Shown piece by piece: positions 17,761 to 27,087 of a stretch of DNA of 64,000 bases. The translations under genes and the position numbers were made by a program. Each line of letters starts with the position of its first letter. The stretch's first letter is position 1. The notes under the pieces are model-generated. The model did no database searches and had not been told where the DNA came from. It saw only the letters and a list, made by a program, of their open reading frames with translations. The stretch comes from Candidatus Cybelea septentrionalis. Lineage in GTDB: Bacteria > Vulcanimicrobiota > Vulcanimicrobiia > Vulcanimicrobiales > Vulcanimicrobiaceae. The stretch spans positions 1,079-65,078 of the forward strand of contig PMHJ01000049.1 of the NCBI GenBank assembly GCA_003158175.1, written 5' to 3'.

Positions 17761-19163
17761 CCAACCGCGGGATTCGCGAGCTGGCGGCCTTCTTCGTTAT
17801 TCTTTTCGTTATTCTGGCGATTCGCCAAGCTTACGTGCAGTTGGTCATTGCCTCTTCAATCGCGCAGCGACCAAGCAATCCGCGTCACGCCTTGCTCGAC
17901 GCGAACAGGGGACGCATCGTCGCAAGCGATGGGACCGTCCTCGCGCAGACGCAAGGCGGAAAGCGCGAGTATCCCTTGGGCGCGCAGACGGCTGCGCTCG
18001 TCGGCTACGTTTCGCAACGCTACGGCACGAGCGGAATCGAAGCGGCATTCGACCGCGCGCTCACGCCTCCGGACGCCAGCGGCGATCCAATCGCGCAGCT
18101 CGAACAAATTGCGGGCGCGCTTCGCGGTTCTACGAACGTCGCCGCAGGTGCGGACATCGTCACGACGATCGTTCCGGCGATTCAAGAGGAGCTCTACTCA
18201 TCGTTATCGCGCTACAGCCGGGCCGCGGGGGTCGTCCTGGACCCGCAGACCGGAGCCGTCCTCGCGATCGCAAGCGTGCCGAGCTACGATCCGAACGACC
18301 TCGACGCAGAGTTTCCAACGCTGCGCGATGACGCGCGCGCTCCGTTGCTCGATCGTGCGCTCGACGGTCTCTATCCGCCAGGCTCTACGTTTAAGATATT
18401 CACCGCCGCGGCAGCACTCGACAGCGGGACCGTCACGATGGATTCGCATTTCGAGGATCCCGGATATTTGCAGATCGGCGATTTTACGCTGCACGACAAC
18501 GAAAGCGAGGCGACGGGATACGCCGACCTGACGAGGGCATTCGCTCTCTCCAGCAACGTAGACTTCGCCCAGATCGCGCTAAAAATGGGCGTGGACACGT
18601 TCTACGCCTATCTGAACCGCTGGGGCATCGGAGCTCCGCTGGATTTTCAACTGCCGGCCGAGCCGGCTCGAGTACCCCCGAAGGCCGAGATCGTCCCTGG
18701 TGAGCTAGCGCAAATGGGTTTCGGCCAGGGCGCCCTGCTGGTGTCACCGCTGCAGATGGCGCTGATCGGCGCGACGATTGCGAATGCGGGGGAGGAGCCG
18801 CGGCCGTACGTCGTCCGCCAAGTCGTGCGCGACGGTATTCCCGCGAGCGTCTCCGCTACCGCGACCCTCACAAACCCGGTATCGAGCGATACGGCCGCGA
18901 AGGTGACGAGCATGATGATCGCGGTGGTCCAGCGTGGAACCGGCACGCCGGCCCAACTGGCGCACGTGATCGTTGCGGGAAAGACCGGGACGGCGACCAA
19001 TCCGCTGGGGCGCTCGCACGCATGGTTCGTCGCCTTCGCCCCCGCGCTGCATCCACGGGTCGCCGTCGCAATCGTGGTCGAAAATGTCGGGTACGGTGCG
19101 ACCTATGCGGCACCGATTGCGCGCGACGTGCTCGAGACGGCCCTGGAGAACACGGGCAATTGA
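17757..19163 (+). CDS. penicillin-binding protein, class B-like transpeptidase (PbpA/FtsI family)
   Basis: Membrane-anchored D,D-transpeptidase that cross-links peptidoglycan. An N-terminal membrane helix spans about residues 8-30. The three active-site motifs are intact: STFK with nucleophile Ser210, SSN at 265-267 and KTGT at 409-412. At 468 aa with a short dimerisation region it resembles actinobacterial PbpA more than full-length FtsI or PBP2. It overlaps its neighbours on both sides and is paired with a PASTA kinase, as in the pbpA-pknB arrangement. No rodA/ftsW gene is next to it. Confidence 0.92.
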   Translation: MTNRGIRELAAFFVILFVILAIRQAYVQLVIASSIAQRPSNPRHALLDANRGRIVASDGTVLAQTQGGKREYPLGAQTAALVGYVSQRYGTSGIEAAFDRALTPPDASGDPIAQLEQIAGALRGSTNVAAGADIVTTIVPAIQEELYSSLSRYSRAAGVVLDPQTGAVLAIASVPSYDPNDLDAEFPTLRDDARAPLLDRALDGLYPPGSTFKIFTAAAALDSGTVTMDSHFEDPGYLQIGDFTLHDNESEATGYADLTRAFALSSNVDFAQIALKMGVDTFYAYLNRWGIGAPLDFQLPAEPARVPPKAEIVPGELAQMGFGQGALLVSPLQMALIGATIANAGEEPRPYVVRQVVRDGIPASVSATATLTNPVSSDTAAKVTSMMIAVVQRGTGTPAQLAHVIVAGKTGTATNPLGRSHAWFVAFAPALHPRVAVAIVVENVGYGATYAAPIARDVLETALENTGN

Positions 19164-21247
19164 TCGAGGAGCGGATATTCAATAACCGATACCGGCTCGA
19201 CCGAAAGCTCGGCGAAGGCGGCATGGCGATCGTCTACTGCGGTACGGATATTCTGCTTCGCCGGCGCGTTGCAGTGAAGGTCCTTCGCGAGCAATATGCA
19301 GCCGATGCCGAGTTCGTTCGCCGGTTCTACCAAGAAGCGGAGTCGGCGGCGAAACTCTCGCACCCCAACATCGTCAATACCTTCGATGTCGGTCACGAGG
19401 GCGAGACCTACTTCATCGTAATGGAGCTCGTGGACGGCCCGTCGCTGGCCGAGATCATCGCCGCGGATGGATGCATTCCCGAACCCGTGGCCATCGACTA
19501 TGCGGCGCAGATCGCCAGCGGTCTGGCCTACGCGCACCGGCAGGGCATTCTCCATCGCGACATCAAGCCCGCCAACATCCTCGTGACCAAAGACGACGTG
19601 GTGAAGCTTTCCGATTTCGGAATCGCGCGCGCGGTATCTCAACAAACGATGGCCCTGACCAAGCCCGGACTCGTGATGGGCAGCGTCTACTACATCTCCC
19701 CGGAACAGGCGCAGGAACACGAGCTTCACGAGACGTCCGACTTGTATAGCATGGGCATCGTGCTCTATCAAATGCTCACCGGCAAGCTGCCCTATACCGG
19801 AGAGTCGGCGGTAACCGTTGCGCTGAAACACATCGGCGATCCCGTCCCGGTAATCGACGTTCGCTCGAGCGGTATCAGCCCGGCTTTGGCCGCAATCGTC
19901 AATCGTTTGCTGCAGAAGAACCCGCAACGCCGGTTCCAATCGGCAAGCGAGCTCGCCACGGCGCTGCGCGAAGCTCGCGAACGCCCCAGCATCGCGGGCT
20001 ATCGCATCGCCGACGACGCGCCCGGCCAGACGGCGACCGGGCGCGGTCCGCTGCCGCCGCGACGTTCGCCGATGCCCGATCGGCCTTATCTTTCCGAAGC
20101 GCAAGACGAGCCACCGCGCTCGGCCCGAAGGGCGTGGGTTACCGCCGCGCTGGTGCTCGCGTTGATCGGCGCGACGGGACTCGGTTACTTCCTATTCGCC
20201 CGGCCGCTGCCGTCGCTCGGAACCGGCGTCGTCGTCGAGGACTATACGGGCATGACGCAAGCGGCGGCGCAACAGGCCGTCGTTAATGCGGGCCTGCGAA
20301 CGCGCTTCACCAAGAGTGCAAGCGAGACGGTTCCGCCCGATCACGTGATCCGTCAATCGCCGCCGGCGGAAACGAAGGTCGAGAAGAACCAGGTCGTAGA
20401 GCTGGTCATCAGCAACGGAAAGCCGCTGCTGGGGCTCGACGACGTGCGCGGTTATAGCGCAAACGATGCCGCGAGAACTCTTCAGCAGGATGGCTTTGCG
20501 GTGACGCTCGTGCGCCGCTTCGACAATACGGTCAGGGATAACGTGATCGATCAGGCGCCAAAGCCCGGAGCCAAGGTTCCCGAAGGCAGCCGCATCACGT
20601 TGATCGTTTCGGACGGCCCGGCACCGGTCATCGTTCCGAACTTCGTCGGAATGAAAGTCGAAAGCGCGCAGTCAAAAGCGAGCGAACTCGGCGTAACTTT
20701 GGACACGACGCAAAGCGTGCCGGGAATGCCGCCGGATACCATTGCGTCGCAGAGTATCGCGGCGGGTACGAAGCTCGATCGAAATGCGACCGTTCACGTC
20801 GTCGTCAACAGCGGCGCGGCGGTCAGCACCGCGCCGCCGGCAGGTACGGGACCGCTGGCGAGCATTCCCAGTGTGGCCGGGCTGGAGTACACTGCCGCAC
20901 TCCAAGCGCTTATCGCGGCCGGCTTTCAGTATAGTGTCCACTACGTTGCGCAGAGCACGTACAACGGGAAGATCGTCGCCCAGGATCCACCGCCCGGTCA
21001 GAGTCCGCAAGGAACCACCGTGACGATCACCCTGTCGGTATCGGGACAAGTACCCGACACCGATGGAATGCTCAAGACCGAAGCGATCAAGACGCTCTCG
21101 GAAGACGGCTACTCCGTTGCCAAATGGGAGTATACGACGACTCTCGGTGCCGACGGCAAGGTCGTGGGCACCGATCCCCCGGCCGGGACGACGCTCGCGC
21201 CGGGCTCGTCGGTCAGCGTCACCGTCAATGGAACGCCGCCGCTATAG
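19160..21247 (+). CDS. serine/threonine protein kinase with five PASTA domains
   Basis: Hanks-type transmembrane kinase (695 aa from the TTG at 19160, which overlaps the transpeptidase stop). Kinase features are the glycine loop LGEGGMA, catalytic Lys40, HRDIKPAN at 132-139 and DFG at 152-154. A proline-rich linker leads to a single membrane helix at about 330-350 (VTAALVLALIGATGLGYF). Five extracellular PASTA repeats follow, each with the usual VPxxxG-type opening and PxxG-type turns. Such kinases sense muropeptides or lipid II and tune cell-wall synthesis. No partner phosphatase (PP2C) or FHA protein is in the window. Confidence 0.93.
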   Translation: MIEERIFNNRYRLDRKLGEGGMAIVYCGTDILLRRRVAVKVLREQYAADAEFVRRFYQEAESAAKLSHPNIVNTFDVGHEGETYFIVMELVDGPSLAEIIAADGCIPEPVAIDYAAQIASGLAYAHRQGILHRDIKPANILVTKDDVVKLSDFGIARAVSQQTMALTKPGLVMGSVYYISPEQAQEHELHETSDLYSMGIVLYQMLTGKLPYTGESAVTVALKHIGDPVPVIDVRSSGISPALAAIVNRLLQKNPQRRFQSASELATALREARERPSIAGYRIADDAPGQTATGRGPLPPRRSPMPDRPYLSEAQDEPPRSARRAWVTAALVLALIGATGLGYFLFARPLPSLGTGVVVEDYTGMTQAAAQQAVVNAGLRTRFTKSASETVPPDHVIRQSPPAETKVEKNQVVELVISNGKPLLGLDDVRGYSANDAARTLQQDGFAVTLVRRFDNTVRDNVIDQAPKPGAKVPEGSRITLIVSDGPAPVIVPNFVGMKVESAQSKASELGVTLDTTQSVPGMPPDTIASQSIAAGTKLDRNATVHVVVNSGAAVSTAPPAGTGPLASIPSVAGLEYTAALQALIAAGFQYSVHYVAQSTYNGKIVAQDPPPGQSPQGTTVTITLSVSGQVPDTDGMLKTEAIKTLSEDGYSVAKWEYTTTLGADGKVVGTDPPAGTTLAPGSSVSVTVNGTPPL

Positions 21248-21253
21248 GCCCAC

Positions 21254-21769
21254 ATGCCCAGTAGCTCGTTGCGAATCCTCGGCATCGATCCGGCGTTGCG
21301 CATTACCGGCTACGGCGCGATCGAGCGGCGAAATGGCACGGTCCATCTGATCGAGGCGGGCGTCGTCATGCCCAGCGTCCGCGGAACTCTCGAGGAGCGT
21401 TTAAACGAGCTCCACGCCGGGATCACGGAAGTTATATCGCAGGTCGAGCCGGCCTCGATCGTGATCGAAGAACTGTACAGCAGCTACAAGAATCCGCGTG
21501 CCGCACTCTTGATGGGGCACGCGCGAGGAGTGCTCTGTTTGGCCGGCGCGCAAGCGGGCGTTGCCGTGCACACGCTCGGGCACGCACGAGTGAAGCGCGC
21601 GCTCGTGGGTTCGGGCAGTGCCCGAAAAGAGCAGATCAATGCGATGGTGACGCGTTTGCTTCGCCTGCGACATGCGCCCGAACCGCACGACGTCTCCGAC
21701 GCTTTGGCCCTAGCGCTCGCGTTCTTGAACGTAATCGAGAGTCGCGTCGAGCAGGCTCGTGTTCGCTAG
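21254..21769 (+). CDS. ruvC: crossover junction endodeoxyribonuclease RuvC
   Basis: Holliday junction resolvase of the RNase H fold. Acidic active-site residues are visible in ILGIDPALRITGYG (first Asp), VIEELYSSYKNPRAA (Glu) and the C-terminal EPHDVSDALALALAF. Length 171 aa is standard. It starts six bases after the kinase stop and overlaps ruvA by 11 bases, giving a ruvC-ruvA-ruvB operon. Confidence 0.96.
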   Translation: MPSSSLRILGIDPALRITGYGAIERRNGTVHLIEAGVVMPSVRGTLEERLNELHAGITEVISQVEPASIVIEELYSSYKNPRAALLMGHARGVLCLAGAQAGVAVHTLGHARVKRALVGSGSARKEQINAMVTRLLRLRHAPEPHDVSDALALALAFLNVIESRVEQARVR

Positions 21770-22385
21770 AATCTCAGGCGCGCTGATCGAGCGCAGCGGC
21801 GACGCCGCCATTGTGGAAGCCGGGGGACTGGGATACGAGATCGTGCTGCCGCCCTGCATTGCCGAAAAGGTCCCGACCAAGGCCGGCGAGCGGGTAATCC
21901 TCGAAATCTACGCCGTCGTCAATCTCGACGGCAAGAGCGGCCGGTTCACGTATTACGGATTCACCAATGCCATCGAACGCCAGTTTTTCGAAGCCTTGCT
22001 GACGGTCGCGTCGATCGGGCCGCGCTCTGCGGCGCGGGCATTTTCCTTGCCGATGTCGACGATCGCCGCGGCGATCGATCGGGGCGACCACGAGTTGCTA
22101 AAGAAACTTCCCGGCATCGGACAGCAGAAAGCGCGCGAGATCGTCGCAAAGCTGCAAGGGAAGGTCGCGAAGTTCTTGCTCATTCAGGATGCCCCGCTCC
22201 CCACGGCGGCCTCAATTCCAGACTTCGCGGATGAAGCGCTTGCCGTTCTGATTCAGCTCGGCTACAAGCGCAGCGAGGGCGAAGCGATGATCCGCCACAC
22301 GATCGAACGCGAGCCGCACCTCGATCAAGCCGAGCAGCTCTTGGCGGAGATATACCGCTCGAAGTCGGCGAAGCAACCGCTATGA
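21759..22385 (+). CDS. ruvA: Holliday junction DNA helicase subunit RuvA
   Basis: Tetrameric junction-binding protein that loads RuvB. The N-terminal OB fold starts MFARISGALIERSGDAAIVE. Helix-hairpin-helix motifs include LLTVASIGPRSAARAF and LLKKLPGIGQQKAREIV. A C-terminal domain that contacts RuvB follows a flexible linker near residue 145. The start is a GTG inside the end of ruvC, and the stop overlaps the ruvB ATG (ATGA). Confidence 0.95.
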   Translation: MFARISGALIERSGDAAIVEAGGLGYEIVLPPCIAEKVPTKAGERVILEIYAVVNLDGKSGRFTYYGFTNAIERQFFEALLTVASIGPRSAARAFSLPMSTIAAAIDRGDHELLKKLPGIGQQKAREIVAKLQGKVAKFLLIQDAPLPTAASIPDFADEALAVLIQLGYKRSEGEAMIRHTIEREPHLDQAEQLLAEIYRSKSAKQPL

Positions 22386-23461
22386 GCGAACCGAAGGCGC
22401 GCAAGCGGCTGTTGGGCCCCGCAGACGTTGCACCGGAACCCGCGCTCGAGCGGGTGGTCGATCCAACGGATACGCTGGAAGACGAAGTATTTGGTGCGAG
22501 CCTGCGGCCGCGGTCGTTCGAAGAGTACGTTGGGCAAGAGCGCGTCGTCGAGAATCTCCGCATCGCGATCGACGCAGCAAAGCAACGCGACGAACCGCTC
22601 GAACACGTGCTGTTTTACGGGCCTCCAGGTCTGGGCAAAACGACGCTGGCCGGACTTATCGCTCGGGAGCTCGACGCGAACTTCCGGCCGACCAGCGGCC
22701 CGACCCTCGACAAACCGAAGGATCTCGTCGGCATCCTGACCTCGCTGGAACACGGCGACGTGTTTTTCGTCGATGAGGTACATCGTTTGGGGCGCGTTGT
22801 CGAAGAGTTTCTCTATCCCGCGATGGAAGATTTTCAGATCGACTTCATCGTCGATCGGGGCGCATATGCCAAGACGCTGAAGCTTCCGCTCAAGCGTTTC
22901 ACGCTTGTCGGGGCGACGACGCGCGCGGGCATGCTGACCGCGCCATTGCGAGAACGCTTCGGCATCGTGCACCATCTCGATTACTACGCCGTCGCGGAGC
23001 TCGAGCGCATCATCGTGCGTTCCGCCGGGGTCTTGGGCGTACCGATCGATGGCGACGCGACCACAATGATTGCGGCTCGGAGCCGCGGAACGCCGCGGGT
23101 CGCGAACCGCTTGTTGCGCCGCGTCCGCGACTTTGCCGAAGTGCGTGCAAATGGCCGCATCACGGCAGAAGTTGCCGACGACGCGTTGAGGCGCGAGGGC
23201 GTCGACGAAGTGGGTCTGGACCGGCTCGATCGCGCGTTTCTTCAAACGCTCGTAAAGCAGTACCGCGGCGGCCCTGCCGGCATTGCCGCGATCGCCGCCT
23301 CGCTCACGGAAGACGCGGAAACGCTCGAGGACGTTGTCGAGCCGTATCTGCTCAAAGCTGGTTTCATCACTCGAACGGCAAGCGGACGACGCGCGACGGC
23401 TCAGGCCTACCATCATCTCGGTCTCGCCGGCGCCCCACTCGCACAAGAGCGCCTGCTCTAG
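22382..23461 (+). CDS. ruvB: Holliday junction branch migration helicase RuvB
   Basis: AAA+ motor that drives branch migration with RuvA. Walker A is GPPGLGKTTLAG and Walker B is VFFVDEVHRL. The RuvB-specific N-terminus LRPRSFEEYVGQERVVENL and the C-terminal winged-helix domain (VEPYLLKAGFITRTASGRRAT) are present. Length 359 aa is slightly longer than usual because of an N-terminal extension of about 25 residues. Confidence 0.97.
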   Translation: MSEPKARKRLLGPADVAPEPALERVVDPTDTLEDEVFGASLRPRSFEEYVGQERVVENLRIAIDAAKQRDEPLEHVLFYGPPGLGKTTLAGLIARELDANFRPTSGPTLDKPKDLVGILTSLEHGDVFFVDEVHRLGRVVEEFLYPAMEDFQIDFIVDRGAYAKTLKLPLKRFTLVGATTRAGMLTAPLRERFGIVHHLDYYAVAELERIIVRSAGVLGVPIDGDATTMIAARSRGTPRVANRLLRRVRDFAEVRANGRITAEVADDALRREGVDEVGLDRLDRAFLQTLVKQYRGGPAGIAAIAASLTEDAETLEDVVEPYLLKAGFITRTASGRRATAQAYHHLGLAGAPLAQERLL

Positions 23462-23480
23462 TGGGCGTTACGGGCCAGTA

Positions 23481-24479
23481 GTGCGGCGCAGCGTCTTTCT
23501 GATGCTCGCCGCCGTGCCGCTGCTGCCGGCACGACGGGCAGTGGCACAAAGCGATGCAGATCCCGCTACGAGTTCGAGCCGGCCGGCGTTGCGCGTCTTG
23601 CTCGGGCCCGGCGACGCCTCGGCGGCGGGCAACGGAACGTTTGCATTCCAGGGACGAGTCTATCGCGGAAGCTTCACGCGCCTAGCCGACGGCCAGATCG
23701 TAAATCTCGTGGATCTCGAGGCGTACGTCTGCAGCGTCGTTCCCGCGGAGATGTCGCCGCACTGGCCGCCCGCGGCGCTCGAGAGCCAGTCGATCTGCGC
23801 GCGCACGTACGTCTTGCAGCGCAGCGATCCACGCCGTCCCTACGATCTGGTTCCGTCGGAGCTGGACCAGGTCTACCGCGGCATCGAGGGCGAGTCGCCG
23901 AACGCCACGGCAGCGGTGAGCGCCACGGCGGGGCGCGTGCTTCGCTATAACGCGGCATTTGCGCAGATTGCGTACTCCTCGTGCTGCGGCGGACACACGG
24001 AGGCATCCTCGGATGCGTGGAGCAGTCGTCCTATTCCGTACCTCGCAGGCGTCGTCTGCACGTCATGCAGCGACTCTCCCTATTTTCGGTGGAGCTCTTC
24101 CCTTACACTGGAGAGCATTGCGGCAAGCCTCCCTGCGTCACTCGCAGCAATTGGCGATCTCGTCGATCTCCGCATTCCCGATCGCGATGCGAGCGGGCGC
24201 GCCCGCGTCTTCGAACTCGTCGGACGCAACGACAGCGTTACGGTACAAGGGAGTGCGTTTCGGCGAGCTGTCGGTCCTCGCACGCTGCGCAGCTTGCTCA
24301 TCACTGCGGTGCAGCACTGGCCGGACTCGCCGGATATCGATATCGAAGGCGGTGGATTGGGGCACGGCGTCGGCCTGTGTCAGTGGGGTGCGCATGGCAT
24401 GGCACTTGCGGGAGCCGGCGCACTGGCGATCCTAGCCTACTACTTCCCCGGGACGGTCGTCGAAGATCTCGAGCGATGA
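23481..24479 (+). CDS. SpoIID/LytB-domain secreted cell-wall protein
   Basis: Predicted secreted protein of 332 aa. The GTG start at 23481 leads straight into a signal peptide (RRSVFLMLAAVPLLPARRAVAQ). The SpoIID/LytB lytic transglycosylase domain includes LEAYVCSVVPAEMSPHWP, with the family's conserved Glu, and the C-terminal GHGVGLCQWGAHGMA. In spore formers SpoIID trims engulfment peptidoglycan. In a diderm it more likely acts in general wall remodelling. The ruv-spoIID-queA order is seen in several Gram-positive-related lineages. Confidence 0.88.
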   Translation: MRRSVFLMLAAVPLLPARRAVAQSDADPATSSSRPALRVLLGPGDASAAGNGTFAFQGRVYRGSFTRLADGQIVNLVDLEAYVCSVVPAEMSPHWPPAALESQSICARTYVLQRSDPRRPYDLVPSELDQVYRGIEGESPNATAAVSATAGRVLRYNAAFAQIAYSSCCGGHTEASSDAWSSRPIPYLAGVVCTSCSDSPYFRWSSSLTLESIAASLPASLAAIGDLVDLRIPDRDASGRARVFELVGRNDSVTVQGSAFRRAVGPRTLRSLLITAVQHWPDSPDIDIEGGGLGHGVGLCQWGAHGMALAGAGALAILAYYFPGTVVEDLER

Positions 24480-24567
24480 GCGGTACGCGGCGGCGTACGA
24501 TTACGAGCTGCCCAAACAGCTGATCGCACAACACCCGGCGCCCCGGCGCGACGAAAGCCGGCTTTTT

Positions 24568-25536
24568 GTGCTCGATGAGAGCGACACGCACCATCTTCTT
24601 TTTCGAGACCTCCCAAGTCTTCTTCACAGCGATGACCTGCTGGTCGTCAACGAAACTCGCGTTATCGCTGCGCGCCTTTTTGGCGAGCGCACGCGTGGGA
24701 GTGCGAGTGTTGAGCTGCTCCTGCTGCATCCCGCGGGCTCCCAGCGCTACGATAGCCAAGCGTTGACCTGGCTCGCACTGGCGCGCCCCGCGCGGCGCCT
24801 GCGCGAGGGGGATCACATCCGGTTCGGTGAGTTCGGCGAAGCGACGGTAACGAAGGTGCTGCCCGACGGCACCCGCGAGGTGCAGCTCTCGCTGCCGGCG
24901 TCTTTCGAAGCGTTTCTGGAGCGCGCCGGCAGGATGCCCTTGCCTCCTTATATTCGCAACGAGACGGCCGCCGCTGCGCAACGGTACCAGAGCGTCTTTG
25001 CGCGCGTTCCCGGCAGCGTTGCCGCGCCCACGGCCTCGCTGCATTTTACGCGCGAAATGCTGGTCGAGATCGAGAACGGCGGTGTCGAGATCGTGCGTCT
25101 TACGCTCGACGTGGGGCTTGGCACGTTTAGGCCGGTAACCGCGCAGCGCCTCGACGAGCACGTCATGCACGCCGAAGCGTACGAAATCGATGCAAGTGCC
25201 GCCGGTGCCATCGAACGAGCCCGCACCCGCGGGCGCCGAATCGTTGCTGTAGGAACGACGGTCGTCCGCGCGCTCGAGGGCAACTTCCAGAGTCATGGTT
25301 GCATTCAAGCGGGGGAACAGGTCACGGACATCTTTATTCGTCCGGGGTTTCGCTTCGGGATCGTTGGGGCGATGGTTACGAACTTCCACCTTCCGCGCTC
25401 GACGCTGCTCGCGCTGGTGAGCGCATTTGCCGGTCGCGAGCGCGTCCTCGAGGCCTATCGCGAGGCGATCGCGCGCGGATACCGATTCTACTCGTTCGGG
25501 GATGCCATGTTCCTAACGCACAGACATGGGAGCTAG
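24568..25536 (+). CDS. queA: S-adenosylmethionine:tRNA ribosyltransferase-isomerase
   Basis: Adds the epoxycyclopentanediol precursor to tRNA in queuosine synthesis. Family features are LLVVNETRVIAARLFGE, the QSVFARVPGSVAAPTASLHF segment and TDIFIRPGFRFGIVGAMVTN. The first in-frame start is the GTG at 24568, yet the conserved QueA N-terminus (YDYELPKQLIAQHP, RRDESRLFVLD) is encoded in the same frame upstream, back to about 24490, with no ATG, GTG or TTG. The ATG overlapping the spoIID stop at 24476 would be the natural start but is out of frame by one base. A non-canonical start or a one-base sequence error is likely. No tgt gene is adjacent. Confidence 0.9.
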   Translation: MLDESDTHHLLFRDLPSLLHSDDLLVVNETRVIAARLFGERTRGSASVELLLLHPAGSQRYDSQALTWLALARPARRLREGDHIRFGEFGEATVTKVLPDGTREVQLSLPASFEAFLERAGRMPLPPYIRNETAAAAQRYQSVFARVPGSVAAPTASLHFTREMLVEIENGGVEIVRLTLDVGLGTFRPVTAQRLDEHVMHAEAYEIDASAAGAIERARTRGRRIVAVGTTVVRALEGNFQSHGCIQAGEQVTDIFIRPGFRFGIVGAMVTNFHLPRSTLLALVSAFAGRERVLEAYREAIARGYRFYSFGDAMFLTHRHGS

Positions 25537-25560
25537 CGCCCAGAGAGGCAGCCTATTAAA

Positions 25561-26544
25561 ATGATGCGATACGTCAACTTCGATGCTCCCGGCGGGCCGG
25601 AGGTACTCAAGATTGCGCAGATGCCGTCGCCACAGCCCGGCCCCGACGAGGCTCTGATTGCCGTCGAAGCGGCCGGCGTTACCCACGCCGACGTTATGCA
25701 GCGGCAAGGAAACTATCCGCCGCCGCCCGGCGCGTCACCGATCCTTGGGCTTGAAGTTGCTGGAACGATCGCGGCAGTTGGTGAGCGAGTGACGCGCTGG
25801 CGAGCGGGCGACCGCGTCTGTGCGCTGACCAACGGTGGCGGCTACGCAAAATATGTCGCCGTGCCGCAAGGTCAGGTGCTACCGGTCCCGGAGGGATGGA
25901 GTACGATCGAGGTCGCGTCGCTTCCAGAGAACGCGTTCACCGTCTACGACAATCTCTTCACGCGCGCAAGGTTGCGGAGCGGCGAATCGGTTCTGGTGCA
26001 CGGCGGGGCTAGCGGAATCGGTACGACCGCGATCATGTTCGCGACGGCGCTAGGCGCGAGGGCGTTTGCGACCGCCGGCAGCACGGAGAAATGCGAGGCG
26101 TGCGAGCGGTTAGGCGCCGCAGCCGCGATCAACTATCGCACTAGCGATTTCGTCGCCGAGATCGAGCGCCTCACGATAGGTCGCGGGGTCAACGTCGTGC
26201 TCGACATCGTTGGCGGCGATTATATCGCACGCGATCTCGAGTGCCTGGCATTGGACGGGAGAGTTACGTGCGTGGCCATGCCGCGCGGGCGGCTCATCGA
26301 GCTCGATTTCGGCCGGCTTTTTTCGCGACGGGCGGCGATTTTCGCATCGAGCTTGCGCCCTCGCACCTCGCAAGAGAAGGCGGCGATCGCGCGCGAACTC
26401 GAGGAACGCATTTGGCCGCTCCTGCCCGAACGCGATCGAATCGTTCCGGTGATCGACTCGGTCTACGCCTTCGAACGGGTTGCCGACGCGCACGCTCGAT
26501 TGGAAGCAAGCGCCCACATCGGCAAAATAGTCCTTAGGTGGTAG
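25561..26544 (+). CDS. NAD(P)H:quinone oxidoreductase (zinc-independent MDR family)
   Basis: Medium-chain dehydrogenase/reductase of the quinone oxidoreductase (PIG3-like) branch. The GroES-like N-terminal domain includes VTHADVMQRQGNYPPPPG and GLEVAGTIAAVGERV. The Rossmann domain has VLVHGGASGIGTTAIMFA. Catalytic zinc ligands of alcohol dehydrogenases are absent. Two adjacent ATGs (25561, 25564) are possible starts. It probably reduces quinones or enones with NADPH; the physiological substrate cannot be read from sequence. Confidence 0.88.
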   Translation: MMRYVNFDAPGGPEVLKIAQMPSPQPGPDEALIAVEAAGVTHADVMQRQGNYPPPPGASPILGLEVAGTIAAVGERVTRWRAGDRVCALTNGGGYAKYVAVPQGQVLPVPEGWSTIEVASLPENAFTVYDNLFTRARLRSGESVLVHGGASGIGTTAIMFATALGARAFATAGSTEKCEACERLGAAAAINYRTSDFVAEIERLTIGRGVNVVLDIVGGDYIARDLECLALDGRVTCVAMPRGRLIELDFGRLFSRRAAIFASSLRPRTSQEKAAIARELEERIWPLLPERDRIVPVIDSVYAFERVADAHARLEASAHIGKIVLRW

Positions 26545-26565
26545 TGCTTCAATGGAACTTCCCGA

Positions 26566-27087
26566 CTAGTGGTAGATTCCTTGGGACATCGATGATGGTC
26601 CCGTTGCCATAAAAAAGAGCATCGGAATCGATAGCATCGTGTTCGCGCGCGAGGCGAGGAACGCGAGGCGTCGAGCTTTGGCTTTTTCCTCATCGGTGGC
26701 CGCAACGATACCCAAGAGTTTCTTCTGATTTGGCCAGATCACGCCCCACACGTTGAGCAGCATGATCGTTCCGAGCCACGCTCCAAATCCGATCGGGGCC
26801 ATCACCCCCTGGAAGGTGAACGCGGCCAGGAACCCGTTCATCCCGGCCGGCCCGGGAAAGTTCGCCAGCAGCGCCGCGCCGAAGATCCACGTGACGACGG
26901 CTCCCCAGCGGAAGTAGAGAAGCGCGCGCGGCATGATGTATTTTGTGATCGGTCCGGCTTCGCCGGCCGCAGTCGCTTCTTTCAGCGCCGCGGCGTTGAC
27001 GAAGTTGAAGAAGTAGAGCAGACCGATCCACATGATGCCGGCCATGATGTGAATCCAGCGAAATATCCAATCGTTCGAGCTACTCAT
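26566..27087 (-). CDS. membrane protein of the PuuD N-terminal (urate oxidase N) family
   Basis: A 173-residue polytopic membrane protein with about four transmembrane segments. The opening WIHIMAGIMWIGLLYFFNFV and later MPRALLYFRWGAVVTWIFG match the membrane domain of PuuD, which in the urate hydroxylase is fused to a cytochrome c domain. That cytochrome domain is missing here and no purine catabolism gene is nearby, so urate oxidation should not be assumed. The conserved His and Trp suggest a heme- or quinone-related membrane role. It overlaps a 39-codon membrane peptide gene just upstream (ATGA). Confidence 0.75.
   Translation of the reverse strand: MSSSNDWIFRWIHIMAGIMWIGLLYFFNFVNAAALKEATAAGEAGPITKYIMPRALLYFRWGAVVTWIFGAALLANFPGPAGMNGFLAAFTFQGVMAPIGFGAWLGTIMLLNVWGVIWPNQKKLLGIVAATDEEKAKARRLAFLASRANTMLSIPMLFFMATGPSSMSQGIYH

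Noticed and set aside
26566-27087. Urate hydroxylase PuuD
   Set aside because: Only the membrane domain is present; the cytochrome c domain and any purine degradation genes are missing, so the enzymatic name is not justified.
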